A DNA stretch of 64,000 nt from Paraspadella gotoi. Taxonomy: Eukaryota > Chaetognatha. The translations under genes and the position numbers were made by a program. The stretch spans positions 4,695,885 to 4,759,884 of the forward strand of contig CM119267.1 of NCBI GenBank assembly GCA_051294375.1, read 5' to 3'. The notes under the pieces are model-generated. The model did not search any database and was not told the DNA's origin. It saw only the letters and a program-made list of their open reading frames with translations. This document shows, piece after piece, positions 49,651 to 61,869 of the stretch (positions are counted from its first letter, which is position 1; every line of letters starts with the position of its first letter).

Positions 49651-51140
49651 CTAACAGGAATTGGACAACTCCGAGGACGGCGCCTCGGTTCCCGACGTCA
49701 TGTCTACGGTGTTTCCGATCTCCGGGTCCGAAGATTTCATTCCCAACGCAACTTGCTTCAAAAATGCCTCGTTTGTATGTTGATCCACCGTTGAAAAGTA
49801 TTTACGTTTTATCCTGTAAACCAGCGCCACCAGAACTGAGAACACCATGCCTGCTACGGTGCATATCGTTGAAGTGGAGAGATCCTTGGCACTGATGCCA
49901 GTTTCGCCAGCGTTAAAGGCGCTCAAATGACACTTTTCTTCGTTGTTCCCCAAGTAGGGAATGTGCCAGTGTGAGAGCACGAGGTCAAGCTCGCCGTTCC
50001 TGATGATGATGCTGAGATAGAGATCGAACGCCTCGCGCAATAGGGTCGCCTTGTCCGTATCGTCGACGCCCTTCCGAAAGACGAAGGCAGGGTCAACCTT
50101 GATGGTGTAGTCGGTTGCCATGTAGATGTCGCACTGAAAGGCGAAGGCGTCTTCCATGGCGACGGGCACGTCGATTCCCTCCGACAGCAGCGCCGCATCC
50201 CCGTCCTTGGTGAATCTCATTATGTCCTCCTTGGAGAGATACTGGTCGGTGGGTCGGTACCTGACCTCGTGCTCCGGACCGAACGACTCGTACTTGCGCA
50301 CAATGTCTCTAGCGATCTTGCTCTTGTGCAGCAGCAAATTCTTTTTCAGTCCCGTGTCCCCGCCGTCGAAGAAGAATTTGAGACCGGGTTCTTGGAGGAG
50401 ATCCTGAAAGGTCTCAATGCGTCGAGGCATCTTGCCCACCGTCAGATTGGACGTCAGTTGCGCCGAGAAGAGAGTGAAGATGACCCAAAAGTAAAAGATC
50501 CAGAAGAGACCCATGAGACGGAGCGCGGCGTTGTGGAGGGCGCGGTTGACGTCGTCGAAGCCTAACAACGCGTAGCTCATGAACCATAGAATTCGCGGGG
50601 TGTACTCGCTGAGCTCCAGTTCGTTCAGGTGGTACTGGTGTGTCTCGCGCTCGTCGCGCTCAAAGTATTGAGAGGTAGCTGGCTGGAGTCTTTCGATTAT
50701 CAGCACGGCCACCACGCCGACGGGAAACATGCCTTTAGTTTTGGGCAGGTGGGGGGTTTTTGGAAAGGGATTTCGTATCAATGCAAAGTTTAAGGGAAAA
50801 AAAATTCTCGTGCATATTTTAGATTTTTTAGTTAAAATGACAAAATGAAAACAAATTTGCTATTCAACGTGACAGGTTTGTATATAAAAGGAATAAATTA
50901 ATATTCTCGGAAGAAGCCAATAACAATAGAGGTTGTGTCTGGATCTTTGATAAATTAAGAACAATGAAGTATTATATTTTGGAATCGTGTTTAGGAATGA
51001 AAATGAAAGAGAGAGAACGAGAAGTGATAGATACTCGTCGGGAACTTATTACTTGATAATTTGTGGTTAAGCAATCCGCGACTATCGGCTACGTACTGAC
51101 TTTTCTAATGGGTCCCTTGAAAAGCGGATTTTCCCGTTAG

Positions 51141-51172
<32 letters not shown>

Positions 51173-51960
51173 TAATTTCGAAAGCTTAAATTACACTCCT
51201 TTAAATTTAAAAAAACCTGTTTTTTTTTTTCTAAGGCAATTTCAAAAATGGGTAAAAAAAATACTTGCAAAGAACGGATTTTTCTTCTCTTACCTATTAT
51301 CAAGAGCCATCCGTCCAAAGTGAAAGAATTGAGAATGAAGTCTCTGAGAGAATTTTCAACCTTGGGTCGGTTCTTCATCACGATCCCGATGCCGGACGAG
51401 AGAAAGGCTCGACTAAAGTCCACCACCGCCACCAGATGAGGTTGAATGTAGTAATAGGTCAACGCTGCAACAACGAAATAACACGGAGGAAAAACTTTAA
51501 AACACTTTTTATAAATCATAATTGTTGAAGGTGAAAAGGAAAATGAAAAGTTAAAATATGAGTTTTGAAAAGACACCACGTACTGACCCATATCCGCCTC
51601 ATTGTTGACCATCTTCCCCACCATCCCGTTCCATTTTCCCGCGGCGACGTCGTAATTTCCCCAGAGTCCATCGTCGTTGACGTAAAGGTTATAATTAATG
51701 GGGCACAACTTCAAAAAGTTCCTAAAAATTTCAACGCAAAATCCCTTCAGTTCGTCTACGGCGGCGGAGCCCTTCGGTTCCGAGCGCGTGTCCTTGACGC
51801 TCCATCCGTAGACGTCGTAGACGACTTCGAACGTCTCGTTCTTAAGTCGCTCGCAGAGGTTGCTCAAAGACTTGATGTTGCTCTGGTCCGTGGTCACGGC
51901 CGGGACGCCGGCCAATTCCGTCGCTATGATGAGAACGATGATGATGAGTGATCGCGTCAT
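49651..51960 (-). CDS. Ionotropic receptor (IR/iGluR superfamily) without amino-terminal domain
   Basis: Three exons on the minus strand: 51960-51588, 51464-51294, 50732-49651, giving 541 residues. ATG 51960 opens a hydrophobic signal peptide (LIIIVLIIATELAG). Ligand-binding lobe S1 follows at once, so the large amino-terminal domain of true glutamate receptors is absent. TM1 (MFPVGVVAVLIIERL), a pore region (ILWFMSYALLG), TM3 with a degenerate gating motif (SAQLTSNLTV where iGluRs have SYTANLAAF), lobe S2 (GGDTGLKKN to the DPAFVF segment) and TM4 (TVAGMVFSVLVALVY) are in order. The Arg that binds the glutamate carboxylate in S1 is not present before VVDFSRAF. Short length and loss of this Arg fit chemosensory-type ionotropic receptors of protostomes; the ligand is unknown. 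Intron 50733-51293 holds only a poly-T tract. Confidence 0.85.
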
Positions 51961-53364
51961 GTGGCGTCCGGCGACATTCGCGCACGCGCGAACGCGACAG
52001 TTTGGACCCGGATTGAGATCTTCGTTCTCGATCGGTGCGATTTAATTTTTTTCTCTACTTTTTTTTACGGCTCTTTTTCAACGATCGCGGATCCATCGCG
52101 GATAGAGAGAGAGAGCGAATGGGAGAGAGACAGTTTGTTTCAAATTCTACGTTTTAAAAACTGAGTAAGAAGAATAAAACAGGTTTTTCTCGTCGTTGGC
52201 ATCTTGAGAATCGGCGCGATCGATTAAGTGTTCAACCGCGGCCGATTTCTTATTTGGACTCGATAATCAGAAAGGTTGTGAAAAATTATGGATTCGGCTG
52301 GAAATTCAGTGGAAAAGTTTTAATCAATTTAAAAAGTTTACTTTGCAGTTCTTTTTCATATTAAAAACAACAGCTTTTCTGCTCCGATTATTTTAGGTGG
52401 TTTTTTTTTTTCAAACTTCTGGAAAAGCGATAAAAATGGATAAATTAATGGCTCGAGTTAGCGTAGTGTTTTTGTATTGTCGACCGACTAGTTTGTATAA
52501 AATGCGTTGCCATTAAATCTTATAAATATCGAAAGTGCTGACTGAGAAGATCATAATGTTAAAAAAAAGTTTTAAAACTTTGGAAATCTGCTTCTTACTG
52601 GTCTTTTTAATAAATTTAGATTATGCGTTTCAATATTTACGATATTCTTTCCGCTCTTAACAATAGTTTTAAAAGCCAACTCAGTTTTTATCCTAATAAT
52701 TTATAGCAGCTGTGTTACATATGTTAAAATAAAACTGGAGACCAAGTCGTCGCCGAGGAGCTTTCATCGTCACGAAAGAAGGAAAAGAATTTCTTTTGAA
52801 CTTTCGTTGTCGAGCAAGACGTGATGCAAGGTCGTTAAAGTTTTTCTTTGGATGCTCGATATTCGATGTTGATCTACTTTTTATTTAAGGTCACAAAAGT
52901 TAATTTTGAATTTATCATTCTATTTTTTAAAACTTTTTTTCTGACACAATTTTCGCTTGAAAAGGAAATACATACGTTCTCTGTTTAAAAAAAAGAAGAT
53001 AATTGGGATTAGAGGTGGACAGAAAAGCAGGCGAGTTTACTTTGGCAAAAATTGTTTGTCGCCGAAGAACGCTTATTTGGGTAAATAGTTCGCGCTTAAG
53101 TTTTTATTAGTACCTACCATTCGTGCGTTGTTGCAGTCAAGATTTATTTTATTGGCGAACCCTGATGTGAGATTTATTATTAGCCTTTCGGGAAAGTCGT
53201 AGAATCTTTTACGGCTTTTTTGTTTGTTTTTTTTACCGATATTGAATCACGATTTTGCAATGTCATTGGTCCATTTATCAGGCTAATTATTTAACTAATT
53301 AAAAAAATGACCTCGTAAAAAAAAATCAAAGAACGCGTATTGAATCATTAAATCGGAAGAAAAA
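51961..53364. other. Divergent spacer between the ionotropic receptor and Hip14
   Basis: 1.4 kb between two genes transcribed away from each other, so both promoters should lie here. Sequence is A/T-rich with no supported exon. Confidence 0.5.
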
Positions 53365-56300
53365 ATGACGTCGTCGACGGGAGTGTCGGTGGAATGCCCG
53401 AAGAGCGCCGTCCCCGATTCCCTACCTTGTCCCCCCGAGGAAATGAACTTGTTCCAAGCGACGCAGTTCGGTTACTTCGATCGCTGTCACGAGCTGATCG
53501 AGTCCCGAAACGTCGACGTCAATCGTCCCGACAACGAAGACTGTTATCCCCTGCACTGGGCCGCCCTCAACAACTCGATGTATTTGATCGAGTACGTTTT
53601 ATAGTTTATGTTTTGGTTAACGAATTTAACAGTTTTGTAATTGTATTAGTCGAATCAAGAAAGCAATCAATCAGTCAATCATTTAACTCAATCCACTTAC
53701 TTTGCCCTAGTTTTGGAGAAAGTGGTTTAAATTGGATTAATTAAATATATTAAATTATATTCTTTATTCTTTTCGTTTGTTACGTATTTATACTATATGT
53801 AAGATGTGTATGGATTCCATACACATCTTACATATAGTATAAATACGTAACAAACGAAAAGAATAAAGAACTATGGAAATTAACAAATATTGAAACATGT
53901 TTAATGTATTTATTTTTATGATAAAATTGATAAAATATATACCAATAAAATATATACCAATTTCATAAACTAACCATTTATTCAATAATCTTGCCCTTTT
54001 CTCCCAGCCGATGTCTTTTTGTCTTGCTTTTGTTGCTTGTTTTTTGCGAGTTCGTAGATTTTTAAAATCTTTACTACCGGCCCGCCGCAGTTACTTCATC
54101 GGCAAGGGCGCCATCGTTGATCAACCCGGGGGAATCCTCAACAGCACGCCCCTCCACTGGGCCGTACGGACGGGTCATCTAGGAACGGTGGTCATCTTAG
54201 TTCTACGCGGCGCGGATCCACTCCTCACCGATTCCGACGGACTTAACGCTCTCATGCTTTCCGCCGCCTACGGACACACCCACTGCCTCGCCTACTTTAT
54301 CGCTAAGTTAGGTGGGAGAAGGGAAGGAAATCTCGCTACATTTTGTTTCATCACTTTACAAAACGCATTCGTTTGCTTTCTCAAAGGCGATTTGGCGAAT
54401 TTAGACGACCAGGACAACCTCGGCCGTACTGTGGCAACGTGGGCAGCTTCTCGTAATTGTAAACCGGACCCGATTCGATTGCTCGCCTTTTACGGCGCCG
54501 ATTTCCGGATCCCAGACGCTGAAGGAAAGACTCCTCTTCATTGGACAATCATCTGCCGTTGCCCGCGGGCAGCGAGAGCCATCGTTGCCACTGGTAGTCT
54601 AGTAGATCGCAAGTAAAATTGGAGAATTTTCTTTTTTTAATTAAATTTTTATAATTTTTAACTCTTTCAAATTTATTTCGAGAAAGTTTGCTTGTTTTAT
54701 AAGAAAACTAAAAGTCAATGTCATTACAAAAATTTGTTTATTTCTTTTTTCTCACCGTTCTTACGTTTTACACCGCCTCACACTGATAATCGTTCAGCCA
54801 ATACCATTGGCTCAAAGGGGGAACACACCATCCCAGGCTTTGTGTTCCATCCACAGTCCTAACGACTTCCTTCTGCCTTAGCAAAGCGAGACCGTCCTAG
54901 GTTAACCGCGCCCGTGATATGAAGCGTCACTCAGGGTCGGAACCTCCCCAAGCCAACTGTCTGATGTCCCATCCCAACGACATCATAGGCAACCCGTCTT
55001 TTGCCATACTCCTTTATTTACAATCCTTTTTTAAAGAAAAGTTCGAGCCTCTCTCCCCGGCCAACGATTTCCGCACCCCCATCGACTTCGCTCTCGAGAC
55101 GAAACAAAAGAGCATCGCCAACCTCCTGCGCCTCATCGTCTGGCGGCGGGACCGACGAAGCGGCGCCGGCGGCAAGTCCCGTCTCCAGTGCCTCTTAAAC
55201 GAAGTGCGATACAACGAAGATTTACAAGCTAAATACGTCTCCTGCGCTCCGTGTTTCCTCTTTCTCTTCGTGGGTACGGTTTGTGCTGAGGGGTGAAAAG
55301 GCCATCGCTATTCCACGAACCGAGTCCATTTCGCTCTAGGGTTGGTGCTCGAGAGTGAGATGTCCTTCCCGATGAAAATGAGTCTCATCGTCGGCTACAA
55401 CGTCGTCTTTCACGGCCCCTTGATCCTCTTCGCTTCGACGAAGGCCATTGTTACTCGTCTCCCCATCGCCTTCACCATGTCCATCATGTTTTGGCTCTAT
55501 TTCACGTTTTTCTATTTCAGGTGCGGTTAAATTGAGACTTTAATGATAAGTAAGGATTTGATTGGGAGATCGATTACTTTCGATTTGATTTAAATTTCTT
55601 TCAGTTTTCCGATTCGTAATTACATGATATTCTTCGAAATCGTAATGTGGGTGGGTCTTCCGTCTATGCCAATTTTAACTTACCTCGTCGTCAAATCGAA
55701 CCCGGGCCATTTAAAGAGCAACCGGAAGGAAGGAAAAGAAGCCGTCAACAGAGAAATCGTTAACATTTGCGAAATCCCTAACTGGGATGGTAAGTTTATT
55801 TAGTTAATATTGCTTTATAAATTATTGGTTAGTAAAATAACTTAGTTCGTGAAATGACTATTTTCAGACTCTTCTTACGCTATGGAAGACTTTTGTCACA
55901 CTTGTATGGTTCGAAAGCCCTTGCGCACGCATCACTGTAGCGTGTGCGACAAATGTGTGGTCCGTTTCGATCATCACTGTCCTTGGATTAACAATTGCGT
56001 CGGGTTGGACAATGTCCTTTTATTTTTTCTTTACCTCGTCTTCATGCTGGGTCATCTCGCGTGGGCGATGCACGGACATGTTATATACGCGGTAATAGAC
56101 GGACTTTTGTTTAAATCAGATTTCTCCTTCGCCCAATTCATCACTTTCCCTGCAGATGACCAAAATAAAAGCGCCCCTGGTGTGGAGCGGCGACCTCTAT
56201 GACCTCGACAAGCTGGCCAGGGAGAGTTTCGTCGCCTATCGAACTTTGGCTCAGGCTTCGCCCTGGAACATTTTCTGTTTCACCTGCTGCTGCGTCTTTT

Positions 56301-56778
56301 TCCATCTAGTCATCGGCCTCTTTCTCTCCCAAGTAAAAAGGACTTACTTGAGGTTGATCATTGAGGAAAGTCTATGAGCCGTCGGGTTTGAGAAGGAAGA
56401 AGAAATATAACGCTCCACGCATTTTTACAGTTGGTCTCGGCGTTCATGAACCAGACGGCCTCCGAAAGAGTCAAATACATCAAGAGGCGCATCGTCCAGG
56501 GAAAAAACGATAAAGACTCGAATCCTTTCGGTCGCGGAGGATACTTGCAAAATTTTGTGGATATGTTCGGGATTAAGTTGCCGCTTTTGCCGAAGCCGTC
56601 AACGATTGGTTGGTATGTGGGTTGGTTTTATTCTCGGTCACCTTTTTACTTTCCGCGTTGCGGTTCTTCAGATTGGGCACGTTGCTACACGATGCATGAT
56701 TTGGAGTCGCAGACAAACGAATGCGGTTGCAAGCATAAGCAAATTAAGCATTCCGCGATGACTGGAAAACTCGCTTGA
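53365..56778 (+). CDS. Hip14: Ankyrin-repeat palmitoyltransferase Hip14/ZDHHC17
   Basis: Ten exons: 53365-53591, 54091-54311, 54387-54593, 55037-55273, 55340-55520, 55605-55789, 55868-56091, 56156-56332, 56431-56608, 56672-56778, totalling 647 residues (human ZDHHC17 has 632). Ankyrin repeats fill the N-terminal half ([46 protein letters not shown]). Membrane segments flank a DHHC zinc-binding domain ([19 protein letters not shown], then [13 protein letters not shown]), whose Cys carries the palmitoyl intermediate. The end ([12 protein letters not shown]) matches the family tail DWTRQYT. The enzyme palmitoylates synaptic and trafficking proteins at the Golgi and vesicles. The donor at 54594 was preferred over one at 54613 because it alone keeps phase and a 34-residue ankyrin spacing. 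Introns 54312-54386 and 56609-56671 are multiples of three without stops. Intron 54594-55036 holds nothing clear. Confidence 0.9.
53760..53870. repeat. 111-bp near-perfect palindrome in Hip14 intron 1
   Basis: Positions 53760-53814 and 53816-53870 are exact reverse complements of 55 bases, separated by one T at 53815. The complementarity stops at both outer ends. No open frame or flanking duplication is evident. Confidence 0.95.
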
Positions 56779-56830
56779 TTCGAAACGGGACTTGCGTTTT
56801 AGAGATTTGTTTTAAACACAATGTCTGTTT

Positions 56831-56836
56831 AATAAA
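56831..56836 (+). terminator. Hip14: AATAAA polyadenylation signal of Hip14
   Basis: AATAAA followed by an A run 53 bases after the Hip14 stop (TGA, 56776-56778). The rest of the 335-base gap to the next gene (56779-57113) is A/T-rich and shows no other feature. Confidence 0.6.
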
Positions 56837-57113
56837 AAAATAGTACGTTCTTAACTTGTATTTCTTTACTAATTATTAGCGAAAAACCCTCGCATGTATT
56901 TTGCCCTTCATCTTGGGTTTTTAGCAAATGAAAGTAGCCGTGAAGCGAAATATACCCGTATGTAAATGTAATACAACTAAATAAATTATATAACAAAAAT
57001 AACAATAATAACAACAAACGATAACAAAAAATAATCAAGTCAATTATATTAAAACGAAGAAAAAAGTTAAAAGTAGCTTCAGCTTCGTTTAACAGAAAAG
57101 AATCCCGGGCGCG

Positions 57114-60100
57114 TTAACGAAGAATTTGGAACGTTGCTTGGTCGTCGCATCGATCGCGTCTCCGTCGGTCGCTCTGCGTCCGCAGGTCGTTCACCGTGAA
57201 CCTCGATTCTGGTGAGGAGTTCATAAGTGTCTCTCTTGTGATGATTGGATTTCAATAAGTAGTATATTTTATTGTGCATTTAGTAAGTGTTGAAAAAGAG
57301 CAAAAAGCTGCCTTTACAATTACATTATACGTTTTCATTACCTGTTGTCGCGAAAGTTTTCTGTACCTTCCACTGTCAAGAAGATGAAGCAGATAAGCAT
57401 GTTTTAGTTATTACTTTTAGTGACTTCGTAGTTTGTAAGACAACTCGCAAAAATTTTGTTACCGTTATTTCCGCGCAGTGAGCTTTGCCGGTTTCTGGGC
57501 ATGGGGATTTGCAATATTTTTAAGTTACATTTTTTTTTACGTTTTTTTTCTTTTATAAAAATTGACCTCATGGCCGAGGTTCGGGCTACGCTGAGTTTTG
57601 AGCCGTCTTTGATGTCGGAAGACGTGGCAGGCGCTGTTTTCGTGTAGTATGGACGCTAGCAGAAAAATAACACTGAGGTTTGCAATTAACTGTGACGTGC
57701 GCTGTCATAATTTCTATTATTTACATCCCCCAAACCTGGAATCCTATCCTCCGGCCACTGTTACGAGTCACCGAGCGCGTGACACTTCGCTGCGTTGCTT
57801 GATGCCACTGCTTGTCCACGTCATCGGCTGCTCGATATAGATATGTCCCTTTTTGGCATATTCTTCTTAGCCTAATCTTTTATTTCATCAGCCCTTACGT
57901 ATCATCGGCTCAGCGCAATGGACGCAAAGGTCAAAGAGACATTCAAAGCAGACGAGACGTCCCACGTTGGCGTTGTCGTTCTTCACGCTTTTGTGACAAT
58001 TATCGCAGGTCCAGACCGTATCTTGGGGGTAATTTACGGCTGTGTATTCCAACTCGTGACCGTTCGGGCACCGCACGCCTTTTCGAAAAATAAAAAAAAA
58101 CGTTCGCATTTAAAAAAAGAAGAAAGATTTCGCAATCGGCCACGAACGTTTCGCTCACCATTTCCGGACATGAGGCAGGCGTCGCACAGACTATACTCGC
58201 AGTAAAAGCAAGCGCTTCTCTTTTCGTTTTGCGAGACTTTCTTGCAGACGTCGCAGGTCCACTCGGTCCTTTTCGAATAATTGAGCGAGGAGTGGACCAA
58301 AGGGTGGCCCTTTGCGCATCGCGGTGCTGAAGTGGGAAGAGTCGAGAACGAAGTGAGAATCTAAAGTCATCACGAGTCGATCATATCCTCATAGATACTC
58401 ACGTGCCGGTTGTCCGACCGTCGAACCGGGGTCTATCCCGCCTTTGCGGACCACGGAAGTGTTTCCTCCGACCGTCTCTTGAGTCTGGGAGCCTCTAGTC
58501 AATGACCTGGGACCTCGCGCCACGGACCCGCCCGTCCACGTCAAAGTCTTCGTATCCACGGAGCCGTGACGCGGCAAGCTAACCGACGAGTTGGTCCTTT
58601 TCAGACTTGGGACCGTCGTAGTGACGGAGGAACGGCGTCTCAGGTTGGCGTCGCTTTATTTGAGGAAATAAAAACACGTGATTTTGGCATTCGACATTCG
58701 TTTTTAAGGCTAATTAAATTTTACTACGATAATTAGCTTTATTTCGGTTTATACGGCTTCTCTTTGCCAAATTTCCTGCTAGATTTTTTTTTTTTGCGTA
58801 GCTAGTTTTCTTGTTATGATTATTTTGTTTTTCTAATTCGCATCTAAATCGTTTAATAATTAGTGTTACCATGCGTTGTCTCCGTCTTCGTGTCAATTTG
58901 GTAAGTTCGTCGATCTTCCTCACCTTCGCCGTGTCAACGTCCGACGCAGAGTTTGGCCGAAGCTCTGGTGCGTGTCGATAATCTCCTGCAGCTCCTCCTG
59001 CTCTCTCCGTCTCTTGAGATCGAGCTCTTCCTCGTTGAGAGTTATGTTGTGCTTCAACTGTAAAACGGCACGTTCCCTCTAATCACTTCGTCCCTGGGAC
59101 GACCGCCGTTGTCGGCGCCATTACCCACCTGCAGCTCGATGTAATCCTTCAGGTTCTCCTGCCGTCCGCGATAATCCGCCAACTCCAGTTTATACTTCTC
59201 CTCCGCCCGTTTCTTTTTCGCCTGAATTTATTACTATTGCTATTTAGCATTGATAAACTTTTTTTTTTCGTTGTACTTAAAGCAGAAAAAAAAAAGGGAA
59301 AGGAATTTAAATCTGATTTTGGGCTAAATCCTTCCCCGCCTTCCTGATAAACGTCTCCCTCCCTTTTCCTTCCCGATTTAATGGCTGCAGCCATTTATGT
59401 AGAAAAGGGGCGTTTCTCGATGCTTAGTTCGAGGGTCCAAAATCCGTGGGGGGCCCCCCCGTTGGGGCTTCTCAGCCGGTTTGGGGATTTAAAAATTTAT
59501 AGGGGGTGTATCCTATATAAATTTTTTAAACATTTAAAAAAAAAAAAGAATATTTAAATGAAAAAATCTTAATAGGTTCTGACCTCGCGAAAAGAGCAGA
59601 TTCCAAAGTATATATATATATATATAGAATATATCTACTCTCGCCTCCGTGTCGCGAGCTCTTTCGCGCTTCGCCCTATGGCCGTCGACGCACATGCAAG
59701 CGGAGACGAGAATGCCCATCGTCCACATAATTATGCAAATCCAAATTCCGATGGAATCGTTGATCTTGATAGAAAATTAAAAAACCACACCGTGACCATT
59801 TCGATCGGGTTCGTGGGAACTGAGAATATTCACCGTGTCGGATTTGAGCCAATTTTGCTTCGGGATGGTGATGTCGTGATAATCGAGTTTAGGACAAAAC
59901 CGATCCAATTCACTCTCGCGCGTTAACGGATGGATTCGGCTGGAAATGAAATTGTTTGCTTGTTAATTCTATAATTTATAATCGAAATAAAGACGAAATT
60001 TGTGTTTATTAAGCTCAGCGACGCTCGATCGTTTACAAATTTATCAAACGACGACGACAAAACATTTAAACAATCCCCTACCCTCTCTCCAGAGGTTCCA

Positions 60101-61869
60101 TCGATCGATTGTTCCAATATCGGATTCCTCCGATGCTCTTGGGTTCGAAAAGAATCTTAATCGAGGCCTTCGTCAACCGAACGTGTGCTGGCGACTTTGT
60201 TTCAGCAGGTGGCGCAGCATAAGAGATGCGGACGCGTCCGTACGACAAGGTTCCTGCGCCGGAGGTCGGACAAATAGGTTTTACTTTTACGAGCTACGGC
60301 ACATGAGGCCTACGACCGCATTTTCTTTGTCAGTCTTACTTCTCGCCCGTTATTTCGTATTCGTTCATTATTGTTATGTGACTTTCTATTAAATGATTAA
60401 CGTCTATTCTTCGTGTCGAGTGTCCACCCCTCTCTTCCTCTTCCCAACCAACACGACCCAATCAACCCGCCCCATCCGCCATCCCCCATGGGTCCGCATT
60501 CGCCTGTAAATATTCGATGGTTGAAAGGATCGAGTTTTTCGGTGTTTTCGTCGAACGAACACCCTGACTCGAGTTTGGAGCAACGACATCGAAGGGTAAG
60601 CGAATATTCTTTCTGGTTCGAAGACCGGGTTTTCAAGAAGAAAAAAAAAGGAGAGAATAGCTTTTAGTTTTTCTTTCGGGAGGTTTCGTTCACCTCTTGG
60701 TTTTTCAAATGCGTCACGGCGTCGCTTTCAGAGGTTTTGATAGTCGTTCTGTCTATTGGTCGACAAAAGTCACATGGTCTTTACGTTTAGTTTCAAAAAT
60801 TTAAATTGTTAATTTTTTTTTAAAAAGAAGTAAAAAGTTAAAAGAAAAAAAAAAATTCTACCGAATTGGATTGGGCGGGATTCTGTTGCCACAACGCCAG
60901 ATTCGCGTCACATGGCAACGTGAGACGCAAGAGCTTGACGAAGAAGAATCGACCACCGTCATCTGTCGGTAGGATAAAAGGTAAGTTTATATTTCTTTGC
61001 CGAAGGAGGAGTCACGAACGAGTTGTGGGCGGAAAGCGAAGAAAACTCACCTGATCTAATTTTAAAAAAAAGAAAGGAAGACTCCCTCGCGTCGAACTCT
61101 TTTCTCCTAATCGAATTTCAAATTCCGATAAGGGTGTTTCGTTTCTTTTTTTTCTTTCTATCGTCTCTCTCTTGTCGTGTTTCCATTTTTTTTCCTTTTC
61201 CCTTTTCTTTCCTCCTTTTAAATTTTTTTTCCCTCTATACTTCTGTTTCCGCCATGACAATATGAATATCGTATATTTCTCCGTTTTTCGATTTTTTTCT
61301 TTTCAATTCGCACCTATTCTTTGATATATTATCTATAAATAGTTATTTTCTTTTCCCTATTTTCTACTCTCTCTCTCTCTTCTATTCTCATTTCTTTCCA
61401 TATATTCCGGAGGAAGCTTCGCCGTGAATTGCGATTCAATGTTCCAATTGGGATTTCGACTATTGACTCAAGTATTCAATTCCGATACCAGTTGTTTCGC
61501 ACCGTTAACGATTCTCGTAAATCTTTTTTGCTTCGAAGGTAAATTGAAATTCATCCCCTCAACCACCAAACCCCCGCCCCCCACCCGATCTTCGTTTTTA
61601 ACTTCCTTCCACCTTCACTCCCCCCACCCACCATTTTCTCATCCCTCACCACTTCCTGTCGACACGACGCCCTCGCATCGAGCGTTGGCGTTCTCAACGT
61701 CGAAGGTGACGTTTCTGGTTTCGAGAGCGACGATTTCTCTGCCGCCGCCGCTGCCGCCGCCGCCGCAAAATGAGGGGGTGTTTTTGACGATGGATGCTGC
61801 GGATATGAACCGGAAACAACAGTCGGTGCGAAAAAGGGTCAACAAAATGGTGACCAAGGACGAGTCCAT
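57114..61869 (-). CDS. Single-pass membrane protein with coiled coil and two treble-clef zinc fingers
   Basis: Minus-strand exons, 5' to 3': 61869-61650, 60962-60862, one starting at 60612 (donor unresolved, about 60410-60460), 60293-60082, 59939-59834, 59764-59639, 59221-59129, 59057-58924, 58653-58403, 58326-58159, 58078-57899, 57208-57114. All resolved junctions agree in phase except the one leaving the 60612 exon. The ATG at 61869 gives a short hydrophobic leader, then an ectodomain with N-glycosylation and Cys (NVTFDVENANARCEG, LRCRCSKLESGCS, ESELDRFCPKLDYHD), one TM (IGIWICIIMWTMGILVSACM), a cytosolic basic coiled coil (AKRERARDTEAR onward), a Ser/Thr-rich linker, and two C1-like fingers of pattern C-GH-(W)-C-C-C-C-C-C (RCAKGHP... 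and RCPNGHE...). I do not recognise the family. The first exon and the last (QILR end) are the least certain. Intron 57209-57898 shows no other exon. Confidence 0.65.

Noticed and set aside
54613-54960. Extra Hip14 exon between the fourth ankyrin repeat and 55037
   Set aside because: No pair of splice sites there keeps phase with the following exon. Using the donor at 54594 gives a continuous ankyrin repeat of normal length directly into 55037.
59440-59480. G/C-run palindrome as a transposon end
   Set aside because: Only a short G-run facing a C-run with no duplicated flanks or partner end nearby; it lies in an intron of the minus-strand gene.
59678-59926. An 82-residue plus-strand open frame starting MAVDAHASG
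   Set aside because: It is the complement of two minus-strand exons (59639-59764 and 59834-59939) that encode the transmembrane segment and the region before it.
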